From Solibacteraceae bacterium (lineage in GTDB: Bacteria > Acidobacteriota > Terriglobia > Bryobacterales > Bryobacteraceae), in the NCBI GenBank assembly GCA_021324015.1, contig JAJPJX010000159.1:62001-126000 (forward strand): DNA of 64,000 nucleotides, in the 5' to 3' direction. The translations under genes were made by a program, and so were the position numbers. Position 1 is the stretch's first letter. Every line of letters begins with the position of its first letter. The notes below the pieces were generated by a model that searched no databases, had not been told where the DNA came from, and was given only the letters and a program-made list of their open reading frames with translations. This document shows positions 17,520 through 25,590 of the stretch, piece by piece.

Positions 17520-19091
17520 TTACGGCTTTTCCGGATCCAGTCCGAACAACGGCCGACGCACTCGTTTGAACGTATATCGCGCCGGATTCACCGCCGTCAA
17601 GCCCGGGGTGTCCACCGGGATAATTTTGGCGGCGATGGGCTCATAGGCTGCGCGCGGGGCGATGGTGCCCTTGGCGATCAGAATATGCTGGCGCTCCGGA
17701 TAGATTCCCAGGCTGACGATCTGCTGCAAGCTGTCCGGGGTGACGCGGTGGCTATTCAACACCAGCAGGTTCAGCAGATCCGGCGTGGAGCCCTCGACTT
17801 CGATCACCGCGGTCAACCCCTGGTCGAAATAGCGGCCGCCGCCGTGGCGCACTTCGGTTTCGATGTACTTGCCGTCGTGGAGAGACTTCACGCGCCCCCG
17901 GACCGGCACGGGGTCGCCGTGGAACTTGTCGGTCTTGCCGCCCACCGGCATGTCGAAGCTGCCGCCGATGCCCGCCCGGACCGCGGCCTGGACGGCTTGC
18001 GGGTCATAGATGGTCATGACCCAGCCCTGGGCCTTCTGGCGCAGCAATTCGGCGAGCAGGAAGGTGCTGTCGCCCGCCGAGCCGCCGCCGACGTTATCGC
18101 CCATGTCCATGAGGGTGACGGGAAAGCGGTCCGAAGCCATGGCCTGGCGGACTGCCTCGGCGGCTTCGGGCAGGTGCAGGCGAAGCTGGTCGCGGGTGTC
18201 CCAGAGCATGTCGGAGAGCCTCTTCGCCTCGCGTTTGGCCAGTTCGGGATCGTTGTCGGTGACCACGATGACGCTGGGGCCCATGGCCGGGACGTCGGCG
18301 TACTGATAGCCGCCGGGGACGCTAACGGCCAGGATCTTGGGGTTCCGCTCCAGCCGGCGGCTCTCGTCCGTGATGGGCTTCAAGGGAGGCCTGCTGGTCT
18401 GCTGATACACGATGTTGTAGAGCATGGGCGGCTTGGCGAGAGCCTGCACCGGCTTGACCCTTCCGCTGACCACCAGCGACATGATGCGCGCCGCCTGGAT
18501 GCCACGCTCCTGGGTATCCAGGTGCGGATTCTGCTTGTAGGTGATGAGCGCGGTGGTCTCGTCCACGATCTGCTGGCTGACGTTGGCGTGAAAATCGTGC
18601 GTGACGATGATGGGGAACGACGGCCCCAGGACGGCGCGCAGGCGCCGCACGATCTCAGGGTCACCCTGCGGGTAGGTTTCCTCGACCATCGCGCCATGCA
18701 GCGCCAGCAGCAGGCCGTCCAGATGCGGCGCGGCTTTGAGACGCCGGATGAGTTCGCCGGTCAGGTAGTTGAAGGCTTCGTCCGTGACCGGACCCCTGGG
18801 CGTGGCGTACGTCACAAGCGTCGGATAGAGGTCCAGGCCGTATTGCCGCGCGCCCAAGACGAAACCGCTGATTTCGTCCTTGGCTTTCGCCCACTCGGCC
18901 AGCGTGGCCTCGGGCGTCGAGACCGGGCGAATACGGAAGTCGTGGAGGCCCGTCTTGGCGGGATTGAACGAGTCGGACTCGTGCTTGATGCCGCCCACGG
19001 CGATGAGCGGGTGGTGCGTCTGGGCCAAGGCGGCCGTGGCGCACAACACCAACGGAAGAAAACGGGTCATAGAAATTGCAGTGGTCCTCAT
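17520..19091 (-). CDS. Exported M81-family (MlrC/microcystinase C-like) metallopeptidase
   Basis: About 523 residues. The signal sequence TRFLPLVLCATAALA is followed by the M81 hallmarks: HPLIAVGGIKHESDSFNP at the N-terminus, LLLALHGAMV, VTHDFHANVS with metal ligands, and a C-terminal half ending in the family pattern that includes VLNSHRVTP. M81 members are zinc enzymes acting on linear peptides such as degraded microcystin; many relatives have unknown peptide or amide substrates. I chose the ATG at 19089-19091 because AAGGG lies just upstream; the ATG at 19070 is an alternative. Only 15 bp then separate it from the divergent acetamidase start. It probably forms an operon with the following PLP enzyme. 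Confidence 0.87.
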   Translation of the reverse strand: MRTTAISMTRFLPLVLCATAALAQTHHPLIAVGGIKHESDSFNPAKTGLHDFRIRPVSTPEATLAEWAKAKDEISGFVLGARQYGLDLYPTLVTYATPRGPVTDEAFNYLTGELIRRLKAAPHLDGLLLALHGAMVEETYPQGDPEIVRRLRAVLGPSFPIIVTHDFHANVSQQIVDETTALITYKQNPHLDTQERGIQAARIMSLVVSGRVKPVQALAKPPMLYNIVYQQTSRPPLKPITDESRRLERNPKILAVSVPGGYQYADVPAMGPSVIVVTDNDPELAKREAKRLSDMLWDTRDQLRLHLPEAAEAVRQAMASDRFPVTLMDMGDNVGGGSAGDSTFLLAELLRQKAQGWVMTIYDPQAVQAAVRAGIGGSFDMPVGGKTDKFHGDPVPVRGRVKSLHDGKYIETEVRHGGGRYFDQGLTAVIEVEGSTPDLLNLLVLNSHRVTPDSLQQIVSLGIYPERQHILIAKGTIAPRAAYEPIAAKIIPVDTPGLTAVNPARYTFKRVRRPLFGLDPEKP

Positions 19092-19106
19092 TTTACCCTT
19101 ATTCCT

Positions 19107-20102
19107 ATGCGCAGATTCGTCTTCCTTGCTTTCCTGCCGGCGCTGATGTTTTCCGCCGAGCATCGCGTGGTCGCGGAGCACTACTATCACACCTTTTCGC
19201 GCAGCAATCCGGTGCTGCTGCGTGTGGCCCCCGGGGACAGGGTGATCACCAAGACCGTGGATTCGGCGGGGTTCGATTACCAGGGGGTGCGCCGCACCAA
19301 GACGCACGGCAATCCCCTGACCGGGCCCTTCTACGTGGAAGGAGCCGAACCGGGCGATGCGCTGGTGGTGCGCCTGGAGCGGGTCCGGCTGAACCGGAAT
19401 TCCGGATACACGGGTTACCGGCTGGGTGGAGGGGCGGTGCTCCCCGAGTACGTCGAATCCATGTACCCCGGCCGCTACAAGGAAGACGTAGTGCTGAAAG
19501 GCCGGTCAGACCTGGTACCGTGGGAAATCGACCTCCAGCGCAACACCGTGCGGCCACGCGAACCTCTGAGCCCGCGCGCGCGGCTGGAATTTCCGGCGCG
19601 ACCCATGCTCGGGTGCATCGGCGTGGCTCCGGCCGGTGACTTCACTCCCACTTCCGGGCCGGCGGGCCCCTGGGGCGGGAATATGGACTTCAACGAAGTC
19701 GGGGAGGGGGCCACGGTGCTGCTGCCGGTATTTCAACCCGGGGGGCTGTTCTACCTGGGCGACGGCCATGCTTTGCAGGGCGACGGTGAACCGATCGGCT
19801 CCGGCGTCGAAACCTCGCTGGACGTGGAGTTCGTCATCGATCTGCGGAAGAAGGCGGGCTTGACTGGGCCACGGCTGGAGAATGCCGACTACCTGGTCAG
19901 CATCGGCCCACAGCCCGAATTCAGCAGTTCGCTTGACCACGGGCTGCAAATGGCCACCACGGACATGATTCACTGGCTGACCCGGGACTATGGCCTGGAC
20001 CCGGTGGCCGCGCACATGATCATCGGTTACCAGGGGCAATACGTGGTCGTGACGGTGGCGGGGACCATGGCCTTGAAGATCCCCAAGCGCGTGCTACGCT
20101 GA
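19107..20102 (+). CDS. Exported acetamidase/formamidase family protein
   Basis: A 331-residue FmdA/AmdA-type amidase with a Sec signal (RRFVFLAFLPALMFSA). Typical family stretches include NPLTGPFYVEGAEPGD, ARPMLGCIGVAP and WGGNMDFNEV, the last containing the conserved GGNMD motif. Family members hydrolyse small amides and are normally cytoplasmic and beta-sandwich in fold, so a signal peptide is notable but not rare in Acidobacteriota. The frame is open far upstream, but that part is antisense to the M81 and PLP genes. No clear ribosome-binding site precedes this ATG. The next gene starts 4 bp after the stop, so the two are probably co-transcribed. Confidence 0.87.
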   Translation: MRRFVFLAFLPALMFSAEHRVVAEHYYHTFSRSNPVLLRVAPGDRVITKTVDSAGFDYQGVRRTKTHGNPLTGPFYVEGAEPGDALVVRLERVRLNRNSGYTGYRLGGGAVLPEYVESMYPGRYKEDVVLKGRSDLVPWEIDLQRNTVRPREPLSPRARLEFPARPMLGCIGVAPAGDFTPTSGPAGPWGGNMDFNEVGEGATVLLPVFQPGGLFYLGDGHALQGDGEPIGSGVETSLDVEFVIDLRKKAGLTGPRLENADYLVSIGPQPEFSSSLDHGLQMATTDMIHWLTRDYGLDPVAAHMIIGYQGQYVVVTVAGTMALKIPKRVLR

Positions 20103-20105
20103 ATT

Positions 20106-21482
20106 TTGTTGTACGCATTGTTTCTGCTCGCGGCTGCCCTGGCCGCCGAATCGGCCCCTCCGCGCACTTTGCGCCTGGACTACTTTCATACTGGCACTGC
20201 GGCCGGGGAACATTTCGCGCTGGATGGCCTGGCGCTGGAGGGTCCGTGGCCCGGCCCGCTCGACAAAACCCTGGACGACACAAACCTGGGCAAGTACTTC
20301 TTCGTGGTGATCGACCGCCGTACCAACCAGGTTCTCTACTCGCGCGGCTTCGCCAGCATCTACGGGGAATGGGAGACCACCGACGAAGCTAAGGAGCAAC
20401 CGCGCGGTTTCCGGGAATCCATCCGCTTTCCCCTGCCGGCCGCGCCGGTGCAGGTGGTGATCCGCAAGCGCGACCGGCAGAACGCTTTCCGGGAGGTGTG
20501 GTCCGTGCTGGTGGACCCCGCAGATCCGGCCATCGACCGCGCGGCGCCTCCGGCGGCAAAGGTGTGGGCCGTGATGCGGAATGGAGAACCACGGGATAAG
20601 GTGGACCTGCTGCTCATGGGCGACGGCTACACGGCCGCCGAGCTGGAGAAGTGGCACGCCGACGCTCGCCGCCTGACGGAGATCCTGTTTGCCGCTTTGC
20701 CGTTCAAGGAGCATCGCGGCGACTTCAACGTCTGGGCCCTGGACACGCCGGCCGCGGAGAGCGGCGTCTCGCGGCCTTCGGATGGAGTTTACCGTCACTC
20801 TCCGCTGGGCGCGGCCTATGACGCTTTCGGGTCGGAGCGCTACGTCCTGGCGTTCGACAACGAGCGCGTGCGCGAGGCCGCCGCCGCGGCGCCCTACGAG
20901 TTCATCGAGATTGTGGTCAACGACCGCAAGTACGGCGGTGGGGGGATTTTCAACCTGTACGCCACGGTGGCCGCCGACAACGCCTTTACGCCGTACATTT
21001 TCGTGCACGAGTTCGGGCACCACTTCGCGGGCCTGGCGGATGAATACTACACCTCCGATGTGGCGTACGAGGCCGGCGCACAAAGGCTCGAGCCGTGGGA
21101 GCCGAACGCCACCGCCGACCCGCACGCCGGCAAATGGAAAGAACTGATCGCTGCCGGAACCCCGCTGCCGACTCCCTGGCCCAAAGAGGCGTTCGAGTCG
21201 ATGGAGAAGGAAATTCAGGCCAAGCGCCGCGAGATCCGCGCGCAGCACCGCCCGGAGCAGGAGATGGAGGCGCTGTTCAGGGACGAGCGCGAGCGTATCA
21301 CGCGCCTGCTCAGCGGCGGACCGTATGCCGGCAAGACCGGGGCGTTTGAAGGCGCCAACTACCAGGGGCGCGGATACTACCGGCCGCAGCAGGATTGCAT
21401 CATGTTCACGCGCGACGAGGTGGGCTTCTGCGCGGTGTGCCGCCGGGCCATTGAGCGCGTGATTCGCCTCTACACGCATTGA
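20106..21482 (+). CDS. Secreted M64-family (IgA-peptidase-like) metallopeptidase
   Basis: A 458-residue exported peptidase beginning with a TTG codon and a short hydrophobic signal (LYALFLLAAALAAE). The zinc site is H301-E-F-G-H305, followed by FAGLADEYY, the extended HExxHxxGxxDE signature of M64. Peptidase M64 was first described from a Clostridium IgA-cleaving enzyme; soil homologues have unknown targets. An N-terminal beta-rich domain occupies roughly 20-150. A Cys-containing C-terminal stretch (CIMFTRDEVGFCAVCRRAI) may form disulfides or bind metal. It lies 3 bp after the acetamidase, and its stop overlaps the next start as TGATG, coupling it to the Topo III-RecQ gene. Confidence 0.9.
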   Translation: MLYALFLLAAALAAESAPPRTLRLDYFHTGTAAGEHFALDGLALEGPWPGPLDKTLDDTNLGKYFFVVIDRRTNQVLYSRGFASIYGEWETTDEAKEQPRGFRESIRFPLPAAPVQVVIRKRDRQNAFREVWSVLVDPADPAIDRAAPPAAKVWAVMRNGEPRDKVDLLLMGDGYTAAELEKWHADARRLTEILFAALPFKEHRGDFNVWALDTPAAESGVSRPSDGVYRHSPLGAAYDAFGSERYVLAFDNERVREAAAAAPYEFIEIVVNDRKYGGGGIFNLYATVAADNAFTPYIFVHEFGHHFAGLADEYYTSDVAYEAGAQRLEPWEPNATADPHAGKWKELIAAGTPLPTPWPKEAFESMEKEIQAKRREIRAQHRPEQEMEALFRDERERITRLLSGGPYAGKTGAFEGANYQGRGYYRPQQDCIMFTRDEVGFCAVCRRAIERVIRLYTH

Positions 21483-24400
21483 TGTCCCCAGACTCCGCCG
21501 GGCAAACCGCCGTCGTCGCCGAAAAGCCATCCGTCGCCCGGGATATCGCGCGCGTGTTACGCGCTACGCAACAAGGCAACGGCTACCTGCACGGAAACGG
21601 GTACGTGGTGACCTGGGCCATCGGCCACCTGGTGGCGCTGGCGCAGCCGCACGAAATCCGCCCGGAGTGGCGCCAGTGGAGGCGGGACTTGCTGCCCATG
21701 CTGCCGCGCGAGTGGCCGCTGGTGGTCTACGAAAAGACCAAGGACCAGTTCGAGGTGGTGCGGAAGATCCTGAGCTCGCCGCGCGTCGCGCGGGTGGTGT
21801 GCGCCACCGACGCCGGCCGCGAGGGGGAACTGATCTTCCGCTACATCTACGAGGCCGTCGGGTGCCGTAAGCCTGTCCAACGCTTGTGGATCTCTTCGTT
21901 GACGCCGGAGGCCATCCAAAGGGGCTTCGAGAACCTGCGCGACGGGCGGGACTACGATCCCCTGGCGGATGCCGCGCGGGGGCGCAGCCGGGCGGACTGG
22001 CTGGTGGGCATGAATCTTTCGCGCGTCTATTCGCTGGCCTACCGGGAGGAACTTTCCGTGGGTCGCGTGCAGACGCCCACGCTGGCCATGGTGGTGGAGC
22101 GGGAACTGGCTATCCGCGCCTTTGTCCCGGCAGACTACCTGGAGGTCGTAGCCACTTTCTCGCCGGTGGGTGTGGAGCCGCCGGCCTCGTACCAGGGCAC
22201 CTGGTTCCGCCTGGAGAAAGACCAGCGCGTGACGCGCCTCCCGGCCGATGGCGAAGAGGCGGGGCGCATCGTGGCCCGGGCGCGCATGGGTGAAGCGCGG
22301 ATCGAATCCATCGCATCCGAAACCCAGCGCATGGCGCCGCCGCTGCTCTACGACCTGACGGAGCTCCAGCGCCACGCCAACCGGCTTTACGCCTTCAGCG
22401 CGCAGAAGACCCTGGAACTCGCCCAGGCGCTTTACGAGCGGCACAAGCTGATCAGCTATCCGCGCACCGACAGCCGGCACCTCTCCGCGGATGTGGCCAA
22501 GACACTGCCCCGCATTGTGCAGGCCATCGCGGCGCCATACCAGGGAATGCTCGCGCCAGGAACCGGGGAGCGCCCGCTGGGCCGCCGTTTCGTGGACGAT
22601 TCGAAAGTCACCGATCACCACGCGCTCATTCCCACGGTCACTTCGCCGGGAAAGGCGTCGCTTTCCCCGGACGAACAGAAGATCTACGACCTGATCTGCC
22701 GCCGCCTGTTGAGCGCCTGGCACGGCGACCATATCTGGTCCGTAACCACGGTGATCACCAGGATCACCAACGGCGAGATCGCCGACCGCTACTACGCCAC
22801 CGGCACCGCTGTCCAGCAGGTCGGATGGAAGGTTCTGGACATCGCCGCGGAGAAGAAGAAAGAACGCCGCCGCGCGCAGGAGGGCGCTGAGGAGCCCGCC
22901 GAGCAGGTCCTGCCGCCCGGCTTGCGCCAGGACCAGCCGCAGACGGTGGCCGAGGTGGAACCGGTGCGGAAGCGCACCCGGCCTCCGCGGCGCTTCACCG
23001 AAGGCACCCTGCTCACGGCCATGGAAACGGCGGGAAAGACGCTCGACGAGAAGGAACTTTCCGAGGCGATGAAGGAGACCGGGCTGGGCACGCCCGCCAC
23101 GCGCGCGGCGATCATCGAGGTGCTCTTCGAGCGCGGGTATATCGAGCGGCAAGGCAAGAGCCTGGCAGCCACAGAGAAGGGCATCAACCTGATCGAAGTG
23201 GTGCACCCGGAGGTCAAGAGCCCGGTCATGACGGGGCAGTGGGAGGCGTACCTGAAGCGCATCCAGCGCGGCGCCGCCCAACTCGATCCGTTTCTCGAAG
23301 GCATCGAGAACTACGTGCGGGAAGTGGTGGGCAAGGTGGGGCGGGAGCCGGCACGGGCGCCGTCCGCCAAACCCCTTGCTCACGCGCACGGCCCGGCCCC
23401 GGATTCTGAGCCACGACCGTCAGGGAGTGGTTCTTCAGAGTCTCCGCACCCTGCCCCCGCCCCTGTGCCCAACGGTGACCTGGCGCAACTGTTGAATTCG
23501 GCATTCGGGTTTTCTTCGTTCCGGCCCAACCAGGAGGCCGTGTGCCGGGCGGCCACACGGGGCGAGGATGTCCTGCTGGTGATGCCCACGGGTTCGGGGA
23601 AGTCGCTGTGCTACCAACTGCCCGGCCTGGCGCGCGGCGGCACCACGCTGGTGATCAGCCCGCTGATCGCTCTGATGGAAGACCAGGTGGCCAAACTCAA
23701 GCAACACGGCTTCGCGGTGGACCGCATCCACTCCGGCCGCGACCGGGCCGCCTCCCGCCAGACGTGCATCGAGTATCTCAACGGAAAACTGCAATTCCTA
23801 TTCATCGCGCCGGAGCGCATGCGCGTCAGCGGCTTTCCGGAAATGCTGGCGAAGCGCAAGCCCACGCTGATTGCCGTGGACGAAGCGCACTGTATTTCCC
23901 AATGGGGCCACGATTTCCGCCCGGACTATCGCATGCTCGGCCAGTACCTGCCCATGCTGCGGCCGGCGCCGGTGGTGGCCCTGACGGCCACCGCCACGCC
24001 CCCGGTGCAGAACGACATCGTGGAGCAACTCGGGCTCATCCAGCCGAACCGCTTCATCCACGGCTTCCGCCGCGAAAACATCGCCATCGAAGTCGTGGAG
24101 GTGGCGCCGGGTGACCGGCCCGCGTTGGTCCGCGAGCTGCTCGAGGAAGAATCCCGGCGCCCGGCCATCGTCTACACGCCGACGCGGAGGGCCGCGGAGA
24201 GTTTGGCGGAGGACCTGGCCGCCGAGTATCCGGCGGCAGCCTATCACGCGGGCCTGGATGCCGGGCGCCGCAAGGAAGTGCAAGCCCGCTTCCTCGACGG
24301 CAAGCTGGAAGTGATGGTGGCCACCATCGCGTTTGGCATGGGCATCGACAAGCCGGACGTGCGCACTATCCTGCACACGGCGCTGCCGGGAAGCCTCGAA

Positions 24401-25576
24401 GCGTACTACCAGGAAATGGGCCGCGCGGGGCGTGACGGCCTGCCCTCCCGCGCCATACTGATGCACTCCTACGCCGACCGCTACACGCACGATTATTTCT
24501 TCGAACGCGACTATCCTGATGTAAAAGTACTGGACGGTATCTTTGCGCGGCTGGGCGCGGAGCCGCAACCCAAGGAGCTGTTGCAGAAGCAGGCGCGCAT
24601 GGATCCGGACCTGTTCGACCGCGCGCTCGAGAAGTTGTGGATCCACGGCGGCGCGCTGGTGGATTACGCCGAAAACATCAGCCGCGGGCAGGAGGGGTGG
24701 CGCGGAGCCTACATCGCGCAAGGCGAGCACAAGGCGGCGCAGCTCGAACTGATGCTGCGCTACACGGAGACCAGCCACTGCCGGATGCTGGCGCTGGTAC
24801 GGCACTTCGGCGATTTCGCCGATGCGCAACGGGCCTGTGGCATCTGCGATTTCTGCGCCCCGGCATCCTGTGTGGCGCAGCGCTTCCGCGCGGCCACGGA
24901 AACCGAGAAGCAGGCGCTGTTCCGCATCCTGGATGCGCTGAAGCAGAATGACAACATGGCCACAGGCCGGCTGCACGCCGACCTGTTTGCCGATGGCTCG
25001 CTGGCCCGGCGGGACTTCGAGCAGGTGCTCGGCGCGATGGCCCGCGCCGGCTTGGTGCAGATGGCGGACGCCTCCTTCGAAAAAGACGGCCGCCGCATCG
25101 ACTTCCGCAAAGTGCGCTTGACCCGCGCGGGTCGCGAGGCGGATGAATCCACGCCCATCGTGTTCGCACTCAAAGAAGTGGCGGGGACGCAAAAGAAGCG
25201 CAAAAAGCGCAAAGCGGCGCCGGGCGCCGCCAAGCCCAAGCCGAAGGCCAAACCCAAGGAAGCCGCGACGGTCCGGCCGGCCAGGCCTGCGGCGCCGCCC
25301 AAGCCGGCGGAGCGTGGCGCCGCGCCGGAGCCTCCACGACAAGGCGAACAGGAAGCGCGCTCGGAGGCCGAGCAGGCCATGCGCGCCTGGCGCCTGGCGG
25401 AAGCCAAGCGCCGCAACGTACCGGCCTTCCGCATTCTGACGGACAGTGCGCTACAAGCCATCGTCGCCGCCATGCCGGCCACCGCCGCCGAATTGCTGCG
25501 CATTCCGGGGGTGGGCATCAGCACCGTGGAGAAGTATGGCGCGCAGATCTTCCGCCTGTTGCACGAGAGGCGGTAG
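21482..25576 (+). CDS. Topoisomerase III-RecQ helicase-HRDC fusion protein
   Basis: One uninterrupted frame of 1364 residues joins two enzymes that normally act as partners. Residues 1-617 are a type IA topoisomerase III: Toprim start VVAEKPSVARDIA, acidic motif ATDAGREGELIF, catalytic Tyr326 in ISYPRTDSR, and GLGTPATRAAIIEVLF. C-terminal zinc ribbons are absent. Residues 618-663 are a Pro/Ser/Ala-rich linker. Residues 665-1050 are a RecQ helicase core: Walker A PTGSGKS near 701, DEAH 800-803, TATAT, FGMGIDKPDVR and QEMGRAGRDG. The RecQ zinc site follows (ACGICDFC near 1117), then a winged-helix-like segment, a Lys-rich linker and a C-terminal HRDC domain (about 1297-1364). Expected activity is coupled unwinding and strand passage of recombination or replication intermediates. 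The start overlaps the M64 stop. Confidence 0.95.
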   Translation: MSPDSAGQTAVVAEKPSVARDIARVLRATQQGNGYLHGNGYVVTWAIGHLVALAQPHEIRPEWRQWRRDLLPMLPREWPLVVYEKTKDQFEVVRKILSSPRVARVVCATDAGREGELIFRYIYEAVGCRKPVQRLWISSLTPEAIQRGFENLRDGRDYDPLADAARGRSRADWLVGMNLSRVYSLAYREELSVGRVQTPTLAMVVERELAIRAFVPADYLEVVATFSPVGVEPPASYQGTWFRLEKDQRVTRLPADGEEAGRIVARARMGEARIESIASETQRMAPPLLYDLTELQRHANRLYAFSAQKTLELAQALYERHKLISYPRTDSRHLSADVAKTLPRIVQAIAAPYQGMLAPGTGERPLGRRFVDDSKVTDHHALIPTVTSPGKASLSPDEQKIYDLICRRLLSAWHGDHIWSVTTVITRITNGEIADRYYATGTAVQQVGWKVLDIAAEKKKERRRAQEGAEEPAEQVLPPGLRQDQPQTVAEVEPVRKRTRPPRRFTEGTLLTAMETAGKTLDEKELSEAMKETGLGTPATRAAIIEVLFERGYIERQGKSLAATEKGINLIEVVHPEVKSPVMTGQWEAYLKRIQRGAAQLDPFLEGIENYVREVVGKVGREPARAPSAKPLAHAHGPAPDSEPRPSGSGSSESPHPAPAPVPNGDLAQLLNSAFGFSSFRPNQEAVCRAATRGEDVLLVMPTGSGKSLCYQLPGLARGGTTLVISPLIALMEDQVAKLKQHGFAVDRIHSGRDRAASRQTCIEYLNGKLQFLFIAPERMRVSGFPEMLAKRKPTLIAVDEAHCISQWGHDFRPDYRMLGQYLPMLRPAPVVALTATATPPVQNDIVEQLGLIQPNRFIHGFRRENIAIEVVEVAPGDRPALVRELLEEESRRPAIVYTPTRRAAESLAEDLAAEYPAAAYHAGLDAGRRKEVQARFLDGKLEVMVATIAFGMGIDKPDVRTILHTALPGSLEAYYQEMGRAGRDGLPSRAILMHSYADRYTHDYFFERDYPDVKVLDGIFARLGAEPQPKELLQKQARMDPDLFDRALEKLWIHGGALVDYAENISRGQEGWRGAYIAQGEHKAAQLELMLRYTETSHCRMLALVRHFGDFADAQRACGICDFCAPASCVAQRFRAATETEKQALFRILDALKQNDNMATGRLHADLFADGSLARRDFEQVLGAMARAGLVQMADASFEKDGRRIDFRKVRLTRAGREADESTPIVFALKEVAGTQKKRKKRKAAPGAAKPKPKAKPKEAATVRPARPAAPPKPAERGAAPEPPRQGEQEARSEAEQAMRAWRLAEAKRRNVPAFRILTDSALQAIVAAMPATAAELLRIPGVGISTVEKYGAQIFRLLHERR
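23402..23440. repeat. REP-like repeat unit inside the Topo III-RecQ linker
   Basis: The stretch around GAGCCACGACCGTCAGGGAG shares the core CGACCGT(C/G)AGGGAG with the right arm of the inverted repeat at 51300-51355; about 19 of 25 bases match. Here it is translated as part of the linker (SEPRPSGSGSSES). It may be a dispersed intergenic element. Only two copies are visible, so the family is inferred. Confidence 0.45.
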
Positions 25577-25590
25577 CGGGAACTGCCGCC

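Noticed and set aside
17010-19106. Long 5' extension of the acetamidase frame
   Set aside because: It is antisense to the PLP and M81 genes; the signal peptide and family start are at 19107.
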